64,000 bases of DNA, taken from NCBI RefSeq assembly GCF_001559075.2, contig NZ_CP014015.2, forward strand, positions 496,001 through 560,000. Direction: 5' to 3'. A program made the position numbers and the translations under genes. Every line of letters starts with the position of its first letter. Position 1 is the first letter of the stretch. The stretch comes from Citrobacter amalonaticus. Its GTDB lineage: Bacteria > Pseudomonadota > Gammaproteobacteria > Enterobacterales > Enterobacteriaceae. The notes under the pieces were generated by a model. That model did not search any database. It was not told where the DNA came from and saw only the letters and a list, made by a program, of their open reading frames with translations. This document shows positions 32,865 to 41,705 of the stretch, piece after piece.

Positions 32865-33743
32865 ATGAATAGTTTTACCTTATTTCCAAAAATAAGACAT
32901 GCGTTAGAATGGATGGCCGGAAACAGCGATGCGATGATTCAATTTGGCTGGAACGTTGTTGCCGCGATTATTCTGTTATTCGTCGGTAAATTTATTTCTC
33001 GCCTGCTCGCCCACGGTCTGGAAAAACTGCTGATCAAACGCAAGGTCGATATCACTATCGTCCAGTTCTTTACCGCACTGGTGCGCTATATCACACTGGC
33101 TTTCTCAGTCGTTGCCGCGCTAGGTCGCGTGGGTATTGAAACCTCATCCATTATTGCGGTCATTGGCGCCGCGGGCCTGGCCGTCGGTCTGGCGCTGCAA
33201 GGATCGTTATCGAATTTCGCGGCTGGGGTGTTGTTGGTCTCTTTACGCCCTTTCCGCGCCGGAGAAGTCGTGCAGATTGGCGCGATGACCGGAAAGGTGG
33301 AGAAGGTGCATATTTTCTCTACCACCCTGCTGACCGGCGACAGTAAAGAAGTGGTGATCCCGAATGGGAAGATTATTGCCGATAACATTATCAACTACTC
33401 ACGCCACCCGTTCCGCCGTATTGATCTGGTGATCGGTGTTGGCTACCAGAGTCGTATTGCAGATGTAAAGCGCGTCATCAACCAGCTTATTGAGGAGGAT
33501 AAACGTATTGACCGCCAGCGCGGGGTGACTGTTCGCCTGGGGGAGTTAGCTGCATCGTCATTAAATTTCTACGTGCGCGTATGGGTGCCTAACGCCGAGT
33601 ACTGGAACACTTATTACGATCTGCTGGAAAACATCAAAGAAGCGCTGGACGCTAACCATATCGACCTGCCCTATCCGCAGATGGATATTCGCGTCGAGAA
33701 CGTCGCTGCAAAGCAACAATCTCATTTACAGTTGGTTGATTAA
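32865..33743 (+). CDS. MscS-family mechanosensitive channel (second paralogue)
   Basis: A 292-residue small-conductance mechanosensitive channel protein. Three N-terminal membrane helices precede the pore-lining TM3 with the Gly/Ala pattern AAGLAVGLALQGSLSNFAAG (about 103-122), then the beta domain PFRAGEVVQIG and the VVIPNGKII motif, and a C-terminal cage ending DLPYPQMDIRV. It is related to E. coli MscS but too diverged to be its orthologue, which normally lies beside fbaA. GGGAG precedes the ATG. It sits between yfgG and guaA, where E. coli has yfgH and yfgI. Confidence 0.92.
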   Translation: MNSFTLFPKIRHALEWMAGNSDAMIQFGWNVVAAIILLFVGKFISRLLAHGLEKLLIKRKVDITIVQFFTALVRYITLAFSVVAALGRVGIETSSIIAVIGAAGLAVGLALQGSLSNFAAGVLLVSLRPFRAGEVVQIGAMTGKVEKVHIFSTTLLTGDSKEVVIPNGKIIADNIINYSRHPFRRIDLVIGVGYQSRIADVKRVINQLIEEDKRIDRQRGVTVRLGELAASSLNFYVRVWVPNAEYWNTYYDLLENIKEALDANHIDLPYPQMDIRVENVAAKQQSHLQLVD

Positions 33744-33833
33744 TCTGTACTTCCCCTCTTCGAATTCTAAAAAGTCGCTGTAATAAAATGCTGATATTTA
33801 ATCGGAAATAAGCGTGCGAGTATAAAACGTTTA

Positions 33834-33862
33834 TAAAAAAAACCCTCTGTGATAGCAGAGGG
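33834..33862 (-). terminator. Terminator of the guaBA operon
   Basis: On the minus strand a CCCTCTG/CAGAGGG stem (33862-33856 with 33849-33843) is followed by a run of T residues (the A-run 33834-33842), about 35 bases beyond guaA. Confidence 0.88.
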
Positions 33863-33897
33863 CTTTATCAACTACGCGTTAATTGCGCGAGGGAATG

Positions 33898-35475
33898 TTA
33901 CTCCCACTCGATCGTGGCTGGCGGCTTACCGCTGATGTCATACACGACGCGTGAAATACCGTTCACTTCGTTGATGATGCGGTTAGACACACGGCCCAGG
34001 AAGTCATACGGCAGGTGCGCCCAATGCGCGGTCATAAAGTCGATGGTTTCGACCGCACGCAGAGAAACCACCCAGTCGTATTTACGGCCATCACCCATCA
34101 CACCAACAGAACGAACCGGCAGGAACACGGTGAACGCCTGACTCACTTTGTTGTACAGATCGGCTTTGTGCAGTTCTTCAATGAAGATAGCGTCCGCACG
34201 ACGCAGCAGGTCGCAGTACTCTTTCTTCACTTCGCCCAGCACGCGTACGCCCAGACCTGGCCCCGGGAACGGGTGACGGTAAAGCATGTCGTACGGCAGG
34301 CCCAGCTCCAGACCAATTTTACGCACTTCGTCTTTGAACAGCTCTTTCAGCGGCTCAACCAGACCCATCTTCATCTCTTTTGGCAGACCGCCTACGTTAT
34401 GGTGAGATTTGATGACGTGCGCTTTACCGGTCGCAGAAGCGGCAGATTCAATCACGTCCGGGTAGATGGTGCCCTGCGCCAGCCATTTCACATCTTCCAG
34501 CTTCAGCGCTTCTTCGTCAAAGACTTCAACAAAGACGCGGCCAATGATCTTACGTTTCGCTTCCGGATCGTTCTCGCCTTTCAGCGCGGTCAGGAAGCGC
34601 TCTTCAGCCGGAACGTGAACAATGTTCAGACCAAAGTGATCACCAAACATATCCATCACCTGCTCGGCTTCATTCAGACGCAGCAGACCGTTATCGACGA
34701 AGACACAGGTCAGATTTTTACCGATCGCACGGTGCAGCAGCATCGCCGTGACGGAAGAGTCCACGCCACCGGAAAGGCCGAGGATCACTTTGTCATCGCC
34801 CACCTGCTGGCGGATGCGCTCAACAGCGTCGTCGATGATTTTTGCCGGCGTCCACAGCGCTTCACACTGGCAGATGTCGCGGACAAAACGCTCCAGCATG
34901 CGCATCCCCTGACGGGTGTGGGTCACTTCCGGGTGGAACTGAACGCCGTAAAAGCGTTTTTCTTCGTTCGCCATAATGGCAAACGGGCAGCTTTCGGTGC
35001 TGGCAACGGTGACGAAATCGGACGGGATCGCCGTCACTTTATCGCCGTGGCTCATCCACACGTCCAACAGCGGTTTGCCATCTGCGGTCAGGGAGTCCTC
35101 GATACCGCGAACCAGCGCACTGTCGGTTACAACTTCAACCTGCGCGTAGCCGAATTCACGCTCAGTCGAACCTTCAACATGACCGCCCAACTGCATCGCC
35201 ATTGTCTGCATGCCGTAGCATACGCCGAAGACCGGAACACCGGCTTCGAAAACGTATTGCGGTGCACGCGGGCTGTTTTCTTCCGTGGTACTTTCCGGGC
35301 CGCCGGAAAGAATGATACCGCTAGGATTAAACTCGCGAATCTGTGCTTCAGTCACATCCCACGCCCACAGTTCACAGTAAACGCCCAGTTCACGCACGCG
35401 ACGTGCAACCAGCTGTGTGTACTGCGATCCGAAATCAAGGATGAGAATGCGATGCTTGTGAATATTGTCTGTCAT
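33898..35475 (-). CDS. guaA: GuaA, GMP synthase (glutamine-hydrolysing)
   Basis: Aminates XMP to GMP using glutamine and ATP. The 525-residue protein equals E. coli GuaA. The class I amidotransferase triad is Cys86 in GVCYGMQ with His and Glu in QFHPEVTHT; the ATP pyrophosphatase P-loop is LGLSGGVDSSV (about 233-243); the C-terminal dimerisation domain ends PPATIEWE. Second gene of guaBA, 67 bases after guaB with a hairpin in the gap. Confidence 0.99.
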   Translation of the reverse strand: MTDNIHKHRILILDFGSQYTQLVARRVRELGVYCELWAWDVTEAQIREFNPSGIILSGGPESTTEENSPRAPQYVFEAGVPVFGVCYGMQTMAMQLGGHVEGSTEREFGYAQVEVVTDSALVRGIEDSLTADGKPLLDVWMSHGDKVTAIPSDFVTVASTESCPFAIMANEEKRFYGVQFHPEVTHTRQGMRMLERFVRDICQCEALWTPAKIIDDAVERIRQQVGDDKVILGLSGGVDSSVTAMLLHRAIGKNLTCVFVDNGLLRLNEAEQVMDMFGDHFGLNIVHVPAEERFLTALKGENDPEAKRKIIGRVFVEVFDEEALKLEDVKWLAQGTIYPDVIESAASATGKAHVIKSHHNVGGLPKEMKMGLVEPLKELFKDEVRKIGLELGLPYDMLYRHPFPGPGLGVRVLGEVKKEYCDLLRRADAIFIEELHKADLYNKVSQAFTVFLPVRSVGVMGDGRKYDWVVSLRAVETIDFMTAHWAHLPYDFLGRVSNRIINEVNGISRVVYDISGKPPATIEWE

Positions 35476-35512
35476 TGACGCTAATTCCGAGGCAAGTGAA
35501 ACAATAACAAAA

Positions 35513-35532
35513 CGCCCGGTTAAAACCGGGCG
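35513..35532 (-). terminator. Hairpin between guaB and guaA
   Basis: A perfect 9-bp stem CGCCCGGTT/AACCGGGCG with a 2-base loop; on the minus strand TTTTGTTATTG follows. It may attenuate transcription into guaA or stabilise the guaB message. Confidence 0.65.
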
Positions 35533-35542
35533 CGGAAACTTA

Positions 35543-37009
35543 TCAGGAGCCCATACGGTAGTTCGGGGACTCTTTGGTGATGGTCACGTCGTGAACGTGG
35601 CTTTCCTGAATACCCGCACCACTGATACGTACGAATTCCGCTTTAGTACGCAATTCGTCGATAGTACCACAGCCAGTCAGCCCCATACAGGAGCGCAGGC
35701 CGCCCATCTGCTGGTGAATGATCTCTTTCAGGCGGCCTTTATAGGCAACGCGACCTTCGATACCTTCCGGCACCAGTTTGTCAGCGGCGTTATCGCTCTG
35801 GAAGTAACGGTCAGAAGAACCTTTGGACATCGCACCCAGAGAGCCCATACCGCGGTAGGATTTGTAAGAACGCCCCTGGTAAAGTTCGATTTCACCCGGG
35901 GATTCTTCCGTGCCCGCCAGCATGGAGCCCACCATCACTGCGCTTGCGCCAGCCGCGATGGCTTTGGCGATATCGCCAGAGAAACGGATACCGCCGTCAG
36001 CGATAACCGGAATCCCCATGCCTTCCAGCGCTTCAACAGCATCAGACACTGCGGTGATCTGCGGAACACCCACACCAGTCACGATACGCGTGGTACAGAT
36101 GGAGCCTGGGCCGATACCCACTTTCACCGCGCTCACGCCAGCGTCCGCCAGAGCACGAGCGCCCGCACCGGTCGCCACGTTACCGCCAATGATTTGCAGA
36201 TCCGGGTATTTCGCACGGGTTTCACGAATACGCTGCAAAACGCCTTCTGAATGGCCGTGAGAAGAGTCGATCAGCAGTACATCAACACCTGCCGCGACCA
36301 GCGCATCAACACGCTCTTCGTTGCCAGCGCCTGCGCCAACCGCAGCGCCAACGCGCAGACGGCCATGCTCATCTTTACAGGAGTTCGGTTTACGTTCGGC
36401 TTTCTGGAAGTCTTTTACGGTGATCATGCCAAGCAGATGGAAGCTGTCATCAACAACCAGCGCTTTCTCAACGCGTTTCTCGTGCATTTTTGCCAGCACG
36501 ACGTCACGCGCTTCGCCTTCGCGAACGGTGACCAGACGCTCTTTCGGCGTCATGTAAACGCTGACCGGTTGGCTCAGGTCGGTTACAAAACGCACGTCAC
36601 GACCGGTGATGATCCCGACCAGTTCGTTGTCTTGCGTCACGACCGGGTAGCCTGCAAAGCCATTGCGTTCGGTCAGTTCTTTCACTTCACGCAGAGTGGT
36701 CGTCGGCAGAACGGTTTGCGGGTCAGTTACTACGCCAGATTCATGTTTTTTCACGCGGCGAACTTCTTCTGCCTGACGCTCAATTGACATGTTTTTGTGG
36801 ATAAAACCGATGCCGCCTTCCTGTGCCAGTGCAATCGCGAGGCGCGCTTCAGTCACGGTATCCATCGCTGCGGAGAGCATAGGAATGTTCAGACGAATGG
36901 TTTTCGTCAACTGCGTGCTGAGGTCAGCAGTATTCGGCAGAACGGTGGAATGAGCGGGAACAAGGAGGACGTCGTCAAACGTCAAAGCTTCTTTAGCAAT
37001 ACGTAGCAT
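35543..37009 (-). CDS. guaB: GuaB, IMP dehydrogenase
   Basis: Oxidises IMP to XMP with NAD, the rate-limiting step to GMP. The 488-residue protein equals E. coli. Order: N-terminal barrel start LTFDDVLLVPAHS, two CBS domains (about 93-205, DNELVGIITGRDVRF and FHLLGMITVKDF), catalytic Cys305 in GPGSICTTR, and the flap RYFQ. The open frame extends 62 codons up into the promoter region, but the ATG at 37009 is the conserved start. Divergent from xseA. Confidence 0.98.
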   Translation of the reverse strand: MLRIAKEALTFDDVLLVPAHSTVLPNTADLSTQLTKTIRLNIPMLSAAMDTVTEARLAIALAQEGGIGFIHKNMSIERQAEEVRRVKKHESGVVTDPQTVLPTTTLREVKELTERNGFAGYPVVTQDNELVGIITGRDVRFVTDLSQPVSVYMTPKERLVTVREGEARDVVLAKMHEKRVEKALVVDDSFHLLGMITVKDFQKAERKPNSCKDEHGRLRVGAAVGAGAGNEERVDALVAAGVDVLLIDSSHGHSEGVLQRIRETRAKYPDLQIIGGNVATGAGARALADAGVSAVKVGIGPGSICTTRIVTGVGVPQITAVSDAVEALEGMGIPVIADGGIRFSGDIAKAIAAGASAVMVGSMLAGTEESPGEIELYQGRSYKSYRGMGSLGAMSKGSSDRYFQSDNAADKLVPEGIEGRVAYKGRLKEIIHQQMGGLRSCMGLTGCGTIDELRTKAEFVRISGAGIQESHVHDVTITKESPNYRMGS

Positions 37010-37052
37010 GGGCAATATCTCTAACCTGGGGGTGGATAAATATTGCCGTGGC

Positions 37053-37078
37053 ATTATACAGAGCGTAATCGGTTGCAT
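37053..37078 (-). promoter_or_regulatory. guaB promoter with PurR-like box
   Basis: On the minus strand a perfect TATAAT (37058-37053) lies 8 bases downstream of ATGCAACCGATTACGC (37078-37063), a weak PurR box like that of E. coli guaB. Between the -10 and the gene, TTATCCACC (about 37039-37031) is one base from a DnaA box. Confidence 0.7.
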
Positions 37079-37170
37079 CCACACTTTTTTGCAAATAATG
37101 CTTGCGCTCCTGCTCAGGCGGGTTACTATCGATTGAATAACCTGCTGATTTAGAATTTGATCCCGCTCAC

Positions 37171-38535
37171 ATGTTATCCTCTCAGACCTCCGCAATTTTT
37201 ACTGTTAGCCGCCTTAATCAGACGGTTCGTCTGCTGTTAGAACAGGAGATGGGACAGGTCTGGATCAGCGGCGAGATTTCCAATTTCTCGCAGCCGTCAT
37301 CGGGGCACTGGTACTTCACGCTGAAAGATGACACGGCACAAGTCCGCTGTGCAATGTTCCGCAACAGCAATCGTCGGGTGACCTTTCGCCCTCAGCACGG
37401 CCAGCAGGTTCTGGTTCGCGCCAATATCACCCTGTACGAGCCGCGCGGCGACTATCAGATTATCGTCGAAAGCATGCAGCCTGCCGGTGAAGGTCTGCTC
37501 CAGCAAAAGTATGAACAATTAAAAGCTAAACTGCAGGCTGAAGGGCTTTTTGATCAGCAGCATAAGCAGCCGCTTCCCTCTCCTGCCCACTGCGTGGGGG
37601 TGATTACCTCAAAAACCGGGGCCGCGCTGCACGATATTCTCCATGTCCTGAAACGTCGCGATCCCTCTTTACCGGTTATCATCTATCCGACCGCCGTCCA
37701 GGGTGACGACGCACCGGGGCAAATTGTCCGCGCAATCGAACTGGCGAATACGCGCCAGGAGTGTGATGTCCTGATCGTCGGGCGCGGCGGCGGTTCGCTG
37801 GAAGATTTATGGAGCTTTAACGACGAGCGCGTCGCACGGGCTATTTTTGCCAGCGCGATCCCGGTAGTCAGCGCCGTCGGCCACGAAACGGACGTCACTA
37901 TTGCCGATTTTATTGCCGACCTGCGTGCGCCGACGCCTTCGGCCGCCGCTGAAATGGTCAGCCGAAATCAGCAAGAGTTGCTGCGTCAGATCCTGTCTGC
38001 ACAGCAGCGTCTCGGCATGGCGATGGATTACTTTCTGGCGAACCGCAGTCGTCGATTCACCCAGATCTATCATCGCCTGCAACAGCAACATCCACAGCTG
38101 CGTCTCGCTCGTCAGCAAACGGCACTGGAGAGGTTGCATCAGCGCATGAACGTGGCCATCGACGGTCAGTTGAAGCGCACCAGCCAGCGGCAATCCCGTC
38201 TGCTGCAACGCCTGAGCCAGCAAAATCCGCAACCGCGCATTCATCGCGCGCAAACCCGCATTCAGCAACTGGAATATCGGTTGGCGGAGAATGTGCGTTC
38301 CCGTCTGAGCGCCACGCGGGAACGCTTTGGCAATGCGGTAACACATCTGGAAGCGGTCAGCCCACTCTCAACTCTGGCACGTGGCTACAGCGTCTCTACC
38401 GCCAACGATGGCAAAGTGCTGAAAAAAGTGAAACAGGTGAAAACGGGTGATGTGATGACCACCCGACTGGAAGACGGCTGGGTGGAGAGCCAGGTCACTG
38501 ATATTAAACCGGTGAAGAAGCGCGCCCGCAAGTAA
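37171..38535 (+). CDS. xseA: XseA, exodeoxyribonuclease VII large subunit
   Basis: Single-strand-specific exonuclease, catalytic subunit, working with several XseB subunits. The 454 residues (E. coli 456) comprise the N-terminal OB-fold (about 1-100, VWISGEISNFSQPSSGHWYFTLKD), the catalytic core with VGRGGGSLEDLWSFND (about 196-211) and VSAVGHETDVTIADF, a long coiled-coil region rich in Gln/Arg (about 260-400), and a C-terminal segment LARGYSV. The C-terminal ten residues differ from E. coli. No sinH/CS54 genes are adjacent, unlike Salmonella. Confidence 0.97.
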   Translation: MLSSQTSAIFTVSRLNQTVRLLLEQEMGQVWISGEISNFSQPSSGHWYFTLKDDTAQVRCAMFRNSNRRVTFRPQHGQQVLVRANITLYEPRGDYQIIVESMQPAGEGLLQQKYEQLKAKLQAEGLFDQQHKQPLPSPAHCVGVITSKTGAALHDILHVLKRRDPSLPVIIYPTAVQGDDAPGQIVRAIELANTRQECDVLIVGRGGGSLEDLWSFNDERVARAIFASAIPVVSAVGHETDVTIADFIADLRAPTPSAAAEMVSRNQQELLRQILSAQQRLGMAMDYFLANRSRRFTQIYHRLQQQHPQLRLARQQTALERLHQRMNVAIDGQLKRTSQRQSRLLQRLSQQNPQPRIHRAQTRIQQLEYRLAENVRSRLSATRERFGNAVTHLEAVSPLSTLARGYSVSTANDGKVLKKVKQVKTGDVMTTRLEDGWVESQVTDIKPVKKRARK

Positions 38536-38572
38536 GTGGCTCAGCCTCTGGCAGAAACTGAGCAACGTCCGG

Positions 38573-38794
38573 TCACGCGTCAGGCAGCGTAAACTCAACG
38601 CGTTTTTTGGAAATCAGCCCGTGGCCATTCTGGCAAAAATAATCCACCGCGCCACAAGCTTTCAACACCTGTAGCGGCTGGTGGCAATCCGGGCATCGCG
38701 CTTCAACGGTAAAATCTGTATGGCAGGTCGCGCAATGGGCCGTTTCTCCATTGCGTTCCAGCAAGTTTTGACAAACAGGGCAAATCAGTTCCAT
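38573..38794 (-). CDS. yfgJ: YfgJ, double zinc-ribbon protein
   Basis: A 73-residue protein with three CxxC pairs (CPVC, CATC, CPDC) plus further cysteines, indicating a pair of zinc-ribbon folds. The C-terminal half (HQPLQVLKACGAVDYFCQNGHGLISKKRVEF) is almost the same as E. coli YfgJ, while the N-terminal ribbon is diverged. The start at 38794 follows a strong GGAGGTGAT ribosome site; the longer frame adds 14 residues with no support. A 20-bp palindrome lies just upstream. Function unknown. Confidence 0.9.
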   Translation of the reverse strand: MELICPVCQNLLERNGETAHCATCHTDFTVEARCPDCHQPLQVLKACGAVDYFCQNGHGLISKKRVEFTLPDA

Positions 38795-38810
38795 ATCACC
38801 TCCTTCACTC

Positions 38811-38830
38811 TCCTCTTCAGCTGAAGAGGA
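38811..38830. promoter_or_regulatory. 20-bp perfect palindrome upstream of yfgJ
   Basis: TCCTCTTCAGCTGAAGAGGA is a perfect palindrome whose inner edge is 17 bases from the yfgJ start codon. A further dyad CAGGAC-N5-GTCCTG lies at 38841-38857. Either an operator or a leader hairpin; no known regulator was matched. Confidence 0.5.
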
Positions 38831-38871
38831 TGCCAATGACCAGGACGTTCTGTCCTGAAGATACAGACACC

Positions 38872-38898
38872 AAAAAGCCCGACGGTCGCGGGCTTTTA
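38872..38898. terminator. Terminator after der
   Basis: AAAAGCCCG/CGGGCTTTT (38873-38881, 38889-38897) forms a symmetrical stem with T-runs on both strands, 28 bases past the der stop. It ends the long rodZ-to-der transcript. Confidence 0.85.
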
Positions 38899-38925
38899 GG
38901 CATTATCTGAATGGCAGATAAGTTA

Positions 38926-40398
38926 TTACTTACTTTTCTTGATGTGTTTAATCAGACGCTTACGCTTGCGCATCTGGGTCGGCGTCAGCGTATTGCGCTT
39001 GTTGGCATACGGGTTCTCGCCCTCTTTAAACTGAATGCGGATCGGCGTCCCCATCACTTCCAGCGATTTACGGAAGTAGTTCATCAGGTAGCGCTTATAG
39101 GAATCCGGCAGGTCTTTAACCTGGTTACCGTGAATCACCACAATCGGCGGGTTATAGCCCCCCGCGTGAGCATATTTCAGTTTCACGCGACGACCACGGA
39201 CCAGCGGCGGCTGATGATCTTCGACCGCCATCGTCATGATACGGGTCAGCATCGCCGTGCTAACGCGACGGGTGGAGCTGTCATAGGCTTCGCGGACGGA
39301 TTCAAACAGATTGCCGACACCGCTGCCATGCAGCGCAGAGATAAAATGCACGCGCGCGAAATCGATAAAGCCCAGACGGAAGTCCAGCGTTTCTTTCACC
39401 TGCTCTTTCACTTCCTGAGTCAGGCCATCCCACTTGTTCACTACGATGACAAGTGAGCGCCCACTATTGAGGATGAAGCCCAGCAGCGACAGATCCTGAT
39501 CAGAGATACCTTCGCGGGCATCAATCACCAGCATCACCACGTTAGCGTCTTCAATCGCCTGCAATGTTTTGATAACCGAGAACTTTTCCACCGCATCGGT
39601 GATTTTGCCGCGCTTACGCACTCCGGCAGTATCGATCAGCACGTATTCGCGCTCATCGCGTTCCATCGGGATATAAATACTGTCACGGGTGGTGCCTGGC
39701 ATGTCATAAACCACCACGCGATCTTCACCCAGGATACGGTTAGTCAGTGTGGACTTACCGACGTTAGGACGACCGACAATCGCCAGCTTAATCGGCAGAT
39801 CCTGCGGATTGAAGTCATCTTCGGGCTCTTCTTCACCGTTCTCGTCGGCTTCAAACTGCGCCCAGTATTCGGCGTCTTCATCCACCTCTTCCTGCGGCGC
39901 GGCATCGTCCATCCATGGCAGCAGGACGTGTTCCAGCAGACTGAGCACGCCACGGCCATGAGACGCGGCGATCGGATGAATCTCCCCCAGACCCAGCGAG
40001 TAGAAATCAACGATGGCCTGATCCGGATCGAGTCCGTCCGTTTTGTTGGCAACCAGGAACGTCGGTTTTTCACGAGAGCGTAAATGCTGGGCGATAGCTT
40101 CATCGGCAGGCATCAGGCCAGCACGCGCATCCACCATGAACAGCACCACATCCGCCTCTTCAATCGCCAGCAGCGACTGTTCCGCCATGCGGGTTTCTAC
40201 GCCATCTTCGGTGCCGTCAATCCCACCGGTATCGATGCAGATAAACTCACGACCTTCAATCTCCGCACGACCGTACTTACGGTCACGAGTCAGACCCGGG
40301 AAATCCGCAACCAGCGCATCTCGGGTGCGAGTTAGACGGTTAAATAACGTGGATTTTCCGACGTTAGGGCGCCCGACAAGCGCGACCACAGGTACCAT
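38926..40398 (-). CDS. der: Der (EngA), tandem-domain GTPase for 50S assembly
   Basis: Essential ribosome-assembly GTPase with two consecutive G domains and a C-terminal KH-like domain; 490 residues as in E. coli. P-loops GRPNVGKSTLFN (about 10-21) and GRPNVGKSTLTN (about 210-221), G3 motifs DTGG and DTAG, and G4 motifs NKTD and NKWD are all seen. An acidic linker (EEVDEDAEYWAQFEADENGEEEPEDD) separates the domains, and the C terminus is basic. Last gene of the rodZ-ispG-hisS-yfgM-bamB-der series. Confidence 0.98.
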   Translation of the reverse strand: MVPVVALVGRPNVGKSTLFNRLTRTRDALVADFPGLTRDRKYGRAEIEGREFICIDTGGIDGTEDGVETRMAEQSLLAIEEADVVLFMVDARAGLMPADEAIAQHLRSREKPTFLVANKTDGLDPDQAIVDFYSLGLGEIHPIAASHGRGVLSLLEHVLLPWMDDAAPQEEVDEDAEYWAQFEADENGEEEPEDDFNPQDLPIKLAIVGRPNVGKSTLTNRILGEDRVVVYDMPGTTRDSIYIPMERDEREYVLIDTAGVRKRGKITDAVEKFSVIKTLQAIEDANVVMLVIDAREGISDQDLSLLGFILNSGRSLVIVVNKWDGLTQEVKEQVKETLDFRLGFIDFARVHFISALHGSGVGNLFESVREAYDSSTRRVSTAMLTRIMTMAVEDHQPPLVRGRRVKLKYAHAGGYNPPIVVIHGNQVKDLPDSYKRYLMNYFRKSLEVMGTPIRIQFKEGENPYANKRNTLTPTQMRKRKRLIKHIKKSK

Positions 40399-40465
40399 GT
40401 TTAAAGCCTCATTTTAAAAATCATCAGACAACAGACGCGATTTTTGCGCCGTTGTTAAAAACAGG

Positions 40466-40494
40466 AAAACGGCCCCTGCACCAGGAGCCGTTTT
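40466..40494. terminator. Hairpin terminator between bamB and der
   Basis: AAAACGGC/GCCGTTTT outer stem (40466-40473, 40487-40494) continued by CCCTG-like pairing, with T residues on both strands. It follows bamB by about 22 bases. Confidence 0.75.
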
Positions 40495-40516
40495 TTAAAG
40501 CGTACGACCAGGACGA

Positions 40517-41695
40517 TTAACGTGTAATGGAATACACGGTACCGTCTTTGGCCTGGATCAGCAGTTTGCCATCGGCAGAGACCGGTTCGGTCAGGAAGCC
40601 GGAGCTGTCTACTTTCTGCTGAGCCACAAAACGGCCGTCTTCGACGTTAAGCCAGTGCAGATAACCTTCGCTGTCACCCACCACCAGGTTGCCATTATAC
40701 AACGCCGGGGAAGTCAGCAGACGGTGCAGCAGATCGCTTTGCGTCCACAGCGTGACGCCGCCATCGGTAGTCAGCGCCAGTACGCGGTCATTCTGATCCA
40801 CCAGGTAGATACGGTTACCGTCGACGATAAAGTCATTCACCGAGCCCAGTTCACGTTTCCACATGATCTGACCGCTGCGCAGATCCAGCGCAGTCAGGTT
40901 ACCATTATAAGCCAGGGCGTAAACGACGCCATTAACGATTACCGGGGTGGTGTCCACATCGCTCAGACGGTCAATCTCAGTAGAACCGGTCGCCTGAGAA
41001 ATACGCTGCTGCCAGATCATCTGGCCTTGCTGCATCAGTACGGCGCTCACGCGGCCGTTATCGCCACCGACAATGGCCGCGCCAAAGGCGGTTGCCGGCG
41101 CGGATTCGCCACGCAGGGACAGCGAAGGCATATCCAGGTTCACGGTCCACTTAATGGCGCCATCGGCTTCATTCAGTGCCTGCAACTGACCGTTGCTGGT
41201 ATGAATCAGCACCATGCCGTCGCTAACTACCGGACGGGAGAGCGCTTCGCCCGCCACTTTGGTTTGCCATGCAACCGTACCGTCCGCCGCGTTCAGCGCA
41301 TAAACCTGCGCTTTTTCGCTGCCGATATAGACGTGACCGCCTGCAACCGTTACGCCGCCAGACAACTGCGCTGACGAGCGTGAGAACCAGCCATCTTTCT
41401 CACCCAGGTTAACCGACCAGACTTCTTTTCCGTCATCAGCATTTAACGCTTTCACCACGCCAGCGCGATCGGCTGCGTAGACCACGTTATCGGCATACGC
41501 CGGGTGGAGGTTGGAATAGAAATCACCGATACCATTGCCTACAGACGTGCTCCAGGCTGTAGACGGGGTAAACTGATTTTCAACCACCGGTAATGGGGAC
41601 ATTTTAACAACGTCTTCTTCGCCACTAAACAGTGAACAGCCGCTCAACAGGGTAACGGAAAGCAGCCCTGGCAGAAGTAATTTACGCAATTGCAT
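40517..41695 (-). CDS. bamB: BamB, outer-membrane assembly lipoprotein
   Basis: Eight-bladed beta-propeller lipoprotein of the Bam complex that binds BamA. The signal peptide ends in the lipobox LLSGC (Cys20). Blade repeats of the PQQ type are visible (VVKALNADDGKEVWSVNL, VYALNAADGTVAWQTKV, LTALDLRSGQIMWKREL). At 392 residues it equals E. coli YfgL/BamB. It begins 10 bases after yfgM ends. Confidence 0.98.
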   Translation of the reverse strand: MQLRKLLLPGLLSVTLLSGCSLFSGEEDVVKMSPLPVVENQFTPSTAWSTSVGNGIGDFYSNLHPAYADNVVYAADRAGVVKALNADDGKEVWSVNLGEKDGWFSRSSAQLSGGVTVAGGHVYIGSEKAQVYALNAADGTVAWQTKVAGEALSRPVVSDGMVLIHTSNGQLQALNEADGAIKWTVNLDMPSLSLRGESAPATAFGAAIVGGDNGRVSAVLMQQGQMIWQQRISQATGSTEIDRLSDVDTTPVIVNGVVYALAYNGNLTALDLRSGQIMWKRELGSVNDFIVDGNRIYLVDQNDRVLALTTDGGVTLWTQSDLLHRLLTSPALYNGNLVVGDSEGYLHWLNVEDGRFVAQQKVDSSGFLTEPVSADGKLLIQAKDGTVYSITR

Positions 41696-41705
41696 CGGGT
41701 CCCTC

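Noticed and set aside
34015..35478. A 487-codon open frame on the plus strand, antisense to the whole of guaA
   Set aside because: It mirrors guaA codon usage, has no ribosome site or recognisable domain, and gives a His/Gln/Arg-rich composition typical of shadow frames.
35465..36250. A 261-codon open frame antisense to guaB
   Set aside because: A shadow of guaB codon bias; it overlaps the guaB catalytic region and has no supporting signals.
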